Below are positions 58,901 through 64,000 of a stretch of 64,000 bases of DNA, piece after piece. Position numbers and translations under genes: made by a program. Positions within the stretch are counted from its first letter, which is position 1. Each line of letters starts with the position of its first letter. The notes below the pieces were generated by a model. It searched no databases, was not told the origin of the DNA, and saw nothing but the letters and a program-made list of their open reading frames with translations. Source of the stretch: Uranotaenia lowii (taxonomy: Eukaryota; Arthropoda; Insecta; Diptera; Culicidae); the NCBI RefSeq assembly GCF_029784155.1, contig NC_073693.1, forward strand, positions 153,671,442-153,735,441, written 5' to 3'.

Positions 58901-61574
58901 CATTCAGATGCATAGCCTTTAAAAACCCTATCTTGCTTTGTGGTCATTCCCCAGACTTGAACATTACGTTTTTTCATCTGACTCCAAACTGATTCTGTTA
59001 CTATATTAGCAGCCGCCCCGGAGTCTATAATCATAGGAATATCTACCCCTCCCACGACAAATGAAAACGTATTTTCTCCCATTGCGTAAAAAAGATAGTC
59101 ACTGTTTTGCTCGTTGACTTCCTCATCAATAGCCCTGATTCGTTTTGGTTGCTGCTGAAAAGGGCGTTCTTCATTGTTGGGGCGCTTACTACACTGACGA
59201 GTATAATGGCCTTGCCCCGAACATCTTCTGCAGGTAGCATTAAGTGCTGGACAACCTATAAAGCCTTTCACATGACCACGCCATCCACAACCAAAACAGA
59301 CTGGTACTGATCCCGATGCCCTAGGAGCAGTTATATTTCGTCGATACTCATTCGGATGACTAAAGCCTACGCGCGTCTTATAATCATTTCGAAATCTAAA
59401 AAGGTTGCGAATGGATTAAAAATTAAAAACAACTGCAATGAAAACAAAGTAATGAAATTTCTGAACCTTGGATTTTGGAATCGAGGATTTCTATCTATTG
59501 TCTTCGTATTCCATTTGTCAACTTTGTTAACATCACCAGTTATCGGGGCTCGAAACTCTTTGCTTCTACGTTCACCTTCCTCCATGCTGATGCCAAGTGA
59601 TTCCACTTCCGCCAGAGACATATCTTTTTTAAGCAATTTCTCCTTAAGCTTCTGTGATGAACAAGTTTCAGCGATTTGGTCCAAAATCATTTCTTCTGGC
59701 TCTAGGTATTCACAGCGCTTAACTTGTGTTCTCAACCGTAAGACAAAATCAGCGAATCTCTCAGATTGTTTCTGAGCAATTTTCCGAAACAAATGACGTT
59801 CGTATCTTCGGCGGCGAAATGGTTCAAAGTGTGCATCTAACTTGGAAATTGCTAAATCGTAGAATGGTGGATCCTTGAGAACATAGGAGACATTTTCGAT
59901 ACCAGGTAAATTATCATAAATATCGCGAAGGTCCGATCCACCCAGATACAATAGTTTTGATCTCCTGTCATGCTGAGAATTAATTTTCTCGGACTCGAAA
60001 TAAGCTTCTAGATCTCTTTTCCATTTACTCCATGCTAACGGCAGTTGAGCAGACTCAATAGTCGTAACGAACGGCTTAATGCGACTATCACTTCCCGCCC
60101 TAAAATTTAAAACAACAAAATAGGTACTTTTTCCCCAATAAAATTTAATCGAATCATATGGGCATCATTCGTCAGGCATTTATTTTTTTTTTTTACAAAA
60201 ATTTAAGCTGTTACTGAGGGGGTGTATTTTTTTTTCGGAACATAATCGGAAGTACCTATCTCTGGTTTGAATCATTGAAGCAGCGTTAAGACTAATAGTG
60301 GATCCCCACCTTTGTTCCTCTCTTTGGGCGATCCCGCGTTTCAACATATTTATTTCAGTTTTTCTCTTTAAACACTGTTGACGAACCCGTCTAGGATTTT
60401 TTTTACCTTTTCTCTTTAGTAACAGCAATGCTATTTCTTGTTAAAAATCCAGCGAACCCGCTGTCCACGCAAATAGCGATCCCGCTAATGAGAAACATTC
60501 ATGAACACTTACCAAGCGATCCCGCTTCCATTTGATTTTTTTTCCTCATCTAGTTAGACATGACTACGAACCCGTAGTTTGTAAGCAACACATAAGTTAG
60601 GCGACCCCGCGCTAATTACAACTTATGCTTTTTCCTTATCCGGTTCTATTCAGCCATTAACTATAAAATTTTACACTGTTTTATTTTTTTGCGGAATACA
60701 AATAATTGATAAGAGAAAAAAACCAAATTGAATGGCTCACGAAAATTTAAAACAAATAAAAAGGAACCGGCATTAACACATTTTTTCTTTTAATTTCGGT
60801 GCACTTGTTATTATACTTTCTCATTTCAATACTAAGACGATCCCGTCTTGGTGATCCCACCATGCAATGACCTCGATTCCGAGTGACAAACAATCTCATA
60901 GACGATCCCGTCTGGGTGATTTCACCATACAAACACGAATCCTTTTTCTTCACTCAACACGACGACAAAAGTTTTTTTTTTGTGATCTCACCTTTTACAT
61001 CATGATTCTCAGCTAAGGTGTGGGAAAGAAATAAAAATAACCAACATATGTTCTGGTAGTGTGTGTATTGTTAAGCCCGTAGAGCTGAATTCCACGGGTG
61101 AGAACGAACGGAACGTAGCCTGCTTTCCTTAATAAGTAAAAAAAAGGTACTCACCAGTTCAGATGTTCATACCACCTTTATTGTGAGCACACTCACACCA
61201 GTAATCAAGTTGCTCTCCTTGTGTCAACTTTCCTTCCCCCAATCCAATCGTGTAACACCCACAATATTAGCAGTTTAAACCATTCATCCGTTTTTTCTCA
61301 TCATCCTCCCTTTCCCCTTACACAGAGAACTTCTTATAATTTTACCCTTCACTAGTGATCTAACCTTTCCACCCACACACCTTCAGAGAAAAAAAAAAAA
61401 CTTCTCACCACTAACTTCCCTCTCTCACTTTTTCTCACACTTGTTAGAGGAATTTTTCATGCCACGTTTTTCTGGTGGCGTAGCGCTGACGAATAATGCC
61501 CGTTTTAAAATAAAAAACCCAAATATTTTCGGACCGGTTTCATCAAATTTGGTCAAGCTCGATAATCACTTACA
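55917..61574 (-). CDS. Ty3/gypsy Gag-Pol, spliced from four exons
   Basis: Predicted 1,327 aa polyprotein. Coding pieces on the minus strand: AT at 61575-61574, then 60099-59467, 59395-58301 and 58170-55917; total 3,984 nt, a whole number of codons. Introns 61573-60100 (1,474 bp), 59466-59396 (71 bp) and 58300-58171 (130 bp) are all GT-AG and all phase 2. Gag comes first (LPLAWSKWKRDLEAYF; two Cys knuckles CFGCGWRGHVK and CRRCSGQGHYTRQC). Protease has MIIDSGAAANIV. RT has YLDDIVVFG, split upstream by the third intron at GLY-R. RNase H has VADASPTGLGAIL. Integrase has HDGHPG...C..C and AVDFLGPL, RTDQGPQF and NGEVERFN for its catalytic core. Splicing is inferred from frame and splice signals, not shown. 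Confidence 0.82.
60100..61573 (-). other. Predicted leader intron of the Ty3/gypsy element
   Basis: The donor AAT|GTAAGT lies 18 bases after the 5' LTR. The acceptor is ATTTTGTTGTTTTAAATTTTAG, directly before the gag coding exon. The region has no long frame. It contains the hairpin array at 60328-60991 and, near its donor end, a CT/GA-rich stretch. A second possible donor (CTG|GTGAGT) lies near 61153. Confidence 0.7.
60328..60991 (-). repeat. Array of ~13 covarying stem-loops in the leader intron
   Basis: Plus-strand positions and stems, each with a four-base loop: 60328 GCG/CGC, 60380 GACG/CGTC, 60450 CAGCG/CGCTG, 60474 TAGCG/CGCTA, 60514 AAGCG/CGCTT, 60563 ACTACG/CGTAGT, 60601 GCG/CGC, 60834 AAGACG/CGTCTT, 60850 GGTG/CACC, 60872 CTCG/CGAG, 60900 AGACG/CGTCT, 60915 GGTG/CACC, 60982 GTG/CAC. 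The loop is mostly ATCC or AACC (GGAT/GGTT in the element's RNA), with ACCC, ATTC, ATTT and ATCT as variants. Stems differ but always pair. The 60834-60861 and 60900-60926 pairs look like a local duplication. A role as RNA packaging or export signal is inference. Confidence 0.8.
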
Positions 61575-61591
61575 TTTTCCTGCGTCGCCAC

Positions 61592-61766
61592 TATGAAATA
61601 CGGACTTTCTCGAATAATAAAACACGCGTACTTTTATGAGCGATTATAAGTCGGACCTTTATTAGTGCACGTCAGTTGTGAACTGCTCTATCTTCACTTA
61701 CACTCTTAACCTGTTGTATCCTACTTTGGGTAGTCCTTACCCAAAGCTCACGCTTAGGACATCACA
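61592..61766 (-). repeat. 5' LTR (175 bp)
   Basis: Identical to the 3' LTR by eye. It is followed on the minus strand by G and then the primer-binding site TGGCGACGC. Confidence 0.9.
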
Positions 61767-62582
61767 CCGCCCTCCCTAACTACGTCTTGATTGACGGAGT
61801 TTTGAGGCTTCCTGTGCGGCTCTTTGTGCCTCGACCGATGCAATGTAAAAATTGCATAAAATTGGGACACACAGCGTCCCACTGCTACAACAAGACGCGT
61901 TGTCCCAACTGTGGGGAGACTCATGGGGAAGGAGCGTGCTCAGCAATAGAGCAGAAATGTGTCTATTGCGGGGGCTCACCCCATGATATCTCCCTGTGCG
62001 AGGCATTCAAGAGCCGCTGGGATAAACAAAGGCGCTCTTTGAAGGAACGGTCAAAACGTTCCTATGCCGCAATTTTAAAGAGCGCGGCGCCTCCGACCCA
62101 ACCCCAATGCAGTAACATCTTCTCAGTGCTGTCAGTTGACAGTGAAGACACTGATTCCACTGATCAGGATAGACCAGTTATCTTCGTTGGAAACTCCCGG
62201 AAACGGGCAAAACCTGCTCCTAAAACCCCCAAAGTTCCGGAAAAAATACCCTCAGTTAGCTCTACAATAAATAATAGACAAAAACCATCAAGTTCGAGAA
62301 ATGCCAAAACAGGCCCTCCTGGATTCCCCATGAAATTTGTACCCCAGAGTAAACCAGAAGTGGCAGGATCTTCGAAGTCTCCAATATCCAACGTAGTTTC
62401 GGGAGAACCAACCTCCCAAGCGGGAATTTTCAAGCTAACTGATATAGTAAATGGAATATTATCGTTTTTCAACGTATCTGAATCCATAAGAGACATTGTT
62501 TTCGCAATGCTCCCCTTGGCAAAGACATTTTTGAAGCAATTGATGCAAACCTGGCCCCTTCTTTCAGTGTTTATCTCTCTCG

Positions 62583-64000
62583 ATGGCTAATTTACGCCGA
62601 GAGGTCGGAGATATCACTGTTCTACAGTGGAATTGTCGTAGTCTAATTCCGAAAATGGATCCGTTCAAACATCTTCTTCATGAAATAAATTGTGACATTT
62701 TTGCGTTGTCCGAAACTTGGCTTTCTTCTCAATCGAACATTTCATTCCACGATTTTAATGTTATCCGTCTGGATCGTTACGATTCTTATGGAGGGGTGCT
62801 TTTGGGGATCAATAAGCGCCACTCCTTTTACAGAATCCACCTTCCATTATCAGGCGGAATTGAAGCTGTTGCGTGTCATACAACTATAAGAGGTAAGGAC
62901 TTATGTGTTGTCAGTTTGTACTGGCCTCAGAGAGTTGCAGTGGATCGAAATCACCTAGAGGACCTGTGCTCAGTGCTCCCTGAGCCAAGGTTAATCCTGG
63001 GCGATTTCAATTCGCATGGAACTGTCTGGGGAGAACAAATTGACGATAGTCGTTCTACTCTTATCTATGACATTTGTGATAGTTTCAATTTAACAGTTTT
63101 GAACACGGGAGAAAAAACACGAATACCTAAACCACCTGCAAGACACAGTGCAATTGACCTCTCACTCTGCTCAAATTCACTATCATTGGATTGCCAGTGG
63201 AAGGTAATCCCTGATCCCAATGGTAGTGATCATTTGCCTATCAAAATTACAATCACCAATGGGGTCAGCTCTTCAAACACAATAAATATGACATATGACC
63301 TTACAAGACACATCGACTGGAAAAAGTACACGGACGAAATAACATCAGCTATCGGTTCTACGAATGTTTTACCTCCTACCGAGGAGTACCACTTTCTTTC
63401 ACGATTAATACATGAAAGTGCACTTCGTGCTCAAACAAAACCCATCCCAGACTCATCAGTTCCTCGAAGGCCTCCAAACCCATGGTGGGACCAGCAGTGT
63501 TCCAAGCTTTATAAGGACAAATCAAAAGCATTCAAAGATTTTCGGAAATATGGATCTCTCGCCCTTTTTGAAGTATATGTTTCCCTTGAAAATAAGTTTA
63601 AAAAATTGATCAAGGGGAAGAAAAAGGCGTACTGGAGGAATTTTGTGGGTGGCTTATCACGAGAAACATCCTTGAGTACCTTGTGGAGAGTGGCACGCAG
63701 CATGCGTAATCGATCATCTACGAATGAAAGTGAGGAATATTCACATAGATGGATATTTAACTTCGCACGGAAAGTCTGTCCAGACTCTACGCCTGTACAA
63801 AAAATAATACGGGATGTGCCTCCAGATAGGTGTGGTATGGATTCCAGCTTTTCGATGGTCGAATTCTCACTTGCCCTCCTCTCTTGCAACAATTCAGCTC
63901 CGGGTATTGATAAAATCAAATTTAACTTGTTGAAAAACCTTCCGGACGCTGCCAAATTTCGCTTGTTAAATTTATTTAATCAATTCTTGGAGCATAACAT
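62583..64000 (+). CDS. LINE ORF2: endonuclease and start of RT (open at window end)
   Basis: Begins with ATG at 62583, overlapping the ORF1 stop by 8 bases (ATGGCTAA), a layout suited to termination-reinitiation. 472 codons are visible. The endonuclease starts DITVLQWNCRSLIPK, with the catalytic LSETWL, LILGDFNSHGTVWG and GSDHLPI motifs. The RT N-terminal region begins around SCNNSAPGIDKIKFNLLKNL near 63890. The rest, including the FADD motif, lies beyond 64000. I-clade or a close relative. Confidence 0.88.
   Translation, partial: MANLRREVGDITVLQWNCRSLIPKMDPFKHLLHEINCDIFALSETWLSSQSNISFHDFNVIRLDRYDSYGGVLLGINKRHSFYRIHLPLSGGIEAVACHTTIRGKDLCVVSLYWPQRVAVDRNHLEDLCSVLPEPRLILGDFNSHGTVWGEQIDDSRSTLIYDICDSFNLTVLNTGEKTRIPKPPARHSAIDLSLCSNSLSLDCQWKVIPDPNGSDHLPIKITITNGVSSSNTINMTYDLTRHIDWKKYTDEITSAIGSTNVLPPTEEYHFLSRLIHESALRAQTKPIPDSSVPRRPPNPWWDQQCSKLYKDKSKAFKDFRKYGSLALFEVYVSLENKFKKLIKGKKKAYWRNFVGGLSRETSLSTLWRVARSMRNRSSTNESEEYSHRWIFNFARKVCPDSTPVQKIIRDVPPDRCGMDSSFSMVEFSLALLSCNNSAPGIDKIKFNLLKNLPDAAKFRLLNLFNQFLEHN

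Larger units (their letters stand above)
55730..61766 (-). mobile_element. Young Ty3/gypsy element with intron-split Gag-Pol
   Basis: 6,037 bp on the minus strand. LTRs of 175 bp (5' LTR 61592-61766; 3' LTR 55730-55904) look identical; target duplicate CCGCC (55725-55729, 61767-61771). The primer site (TGGCGACGC) follows the 5' LTR after one base. The polypurine tract AAGAAAAGGGGGGA (plus-strand 55905-55918) abuts the 3' LTR. The order gag, protease, RT, RNase H, integrase, with no envelope gene, is that of Ty3/gypsy elements; motif style suggests the Mag-like lineage. The coding frame is whole only after removing three introns. Identical LTRs and an otherwise undamaged frame point to recent movement. 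Confidence 0.93.
55091..62590 (+). pseudogene. LINE ORF1 (gag-like, CCHC knuckles), split by an LTR insertion
   Basis: The N-terminal half (55091-55729) has an acidic start and an RRM-like middle (GPWVVFIRPKVNGKQLNVVQ). After the insert and its duplicated CCGCC, the same frame resumes at 61772 (LPNYVLIDGVLRLPVR) and shows Cys knuckles: CKNCIKLGHTASHC, CPNCGETHGEGAC, CVYCGGSPHDISLC. A Lys/Pro-rich region follows, and the frame ends at TAA 62588-62590. The knuckles bind the element's RNA in known relatives. The frame is intact apart from the insertion. Confidence 0.87.
54600..64000 (+). mobile_element. I-like LINE interrupted by an LTR element; runs off the window
   Basis: The 5' leader extends back to about 54.6 kb (edge not fixed). 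ORF1 starts near 55091 or 55109, is interrupted at 55729 by the Ty3/gypsy element (duplicate CCGCC), and resumes at 61772. ORF2 follows with an 8-base overlap and is still open at 64000. The two-ORF plan with CCHC knuckles in ORF1 and an endonuclease at the start of ORF2 is that of I- and Jockey-type LINEs. No other disabling change is seen in the visible part, so it was probably active until the LTR insertion. Confidence 0.85.

Noticed and set aside
59356..59775. 139-codon plus-strand frame opposite gag
   Set aside because: Antisense shadow of the gag exon of the Ty3/gypsy element; it spans the predicted 71-bp intron and has no family features.

Overview
The window is animal genomic DNA from an insect, most likely a dipteran and plausibly a mosquito. 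I infer this from short GT-AG introns of about 60-70 bp, intron-bearing astacin protease genes with TATA promoters, and a dense mix of Ty3-type LTR elements, CR1-, I- and R1/Loa-like LINEs and MITEs with TA, TTA and TTAA target duplications. The species is not identified. Host coding sequence is sparse; most of the 64 kb is transposable elements, often nested.

Host genes: two complete paralogous five-exon astacin metalloproteases lie on the minus strand (24623-27971, 302 aa; 44197-45532, 303 aa). They share exon lengths, a TATA box about 43 bp before the ATG, the zinc motif HExxHxxGxxHE and the Met-turn SVMHY. The first two exons of a third copy lie on the plus strand (51121-51458); its other exons are not in the window. 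Introns 2 and 3 of the first gene hold MITEs, and one of these sits in the splice donor itself.

Layout: 1-5.5 kb, intergenic DNA and a 3.2-kb element with about 0.4-kb inverted repeats; 5.56-10.87 kb, an LTR element with identical 1,598-bp LTRs and no pol; 10.9-11.7 kb, a SINE-like retroposon; 13.7-16.9 kb, a 95-bp satellite; 18.3-21.0 kb, a short ORF-less LTR-type element with hairpin motifs; 21.8-24.1 kb, an old inverted-repeat element; 24.6-28.0 kb, astacin 1; 28.9-29.8 kb, a long fold-back repeat; 29.9-43.7 kb, an old Ty3-type relic broken by a fold-back element carrying a Harbinger-like MITE, an ORF-less LTR element carrying a CR1-like LINE, an RNase H-bearing LINE, and a TTAA MITE; 44.2-45.5 kb, astacin 2; 51.1 kb, astacin 3; 52.7-54.2 kb, LINE fragments; 54.6-64.0 kb, an I-like LINE interrupted in ORF1 by a young Ty3/gypsy element (55730-61766, minus strand).

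The most notable object is that young Ty3/gypsy element. Its LTRs are identical. Gag-Pol becomes one 1,327-codon frame only if three phase-2 GT-AG introns are removed. The first, a 1.47-kb leader intron starting just after the primer-binding site, creates the gag ATG at the splice junction (AT|G). In unspliced RNA the same AT reads ATG-TAA. The intron carries about 13 small hairpins whose stems vary in a compensatory way around a conserved four-base loop. Full-length RNA would keep the hairpins and translate poorly; spliced RNA would lose them and make Gag-Pol. This suggests splicing separates genome RNA from mRNA. Two ORF-less LTR elements in the window also carry clustered hairpin motifs near their 5' ends.
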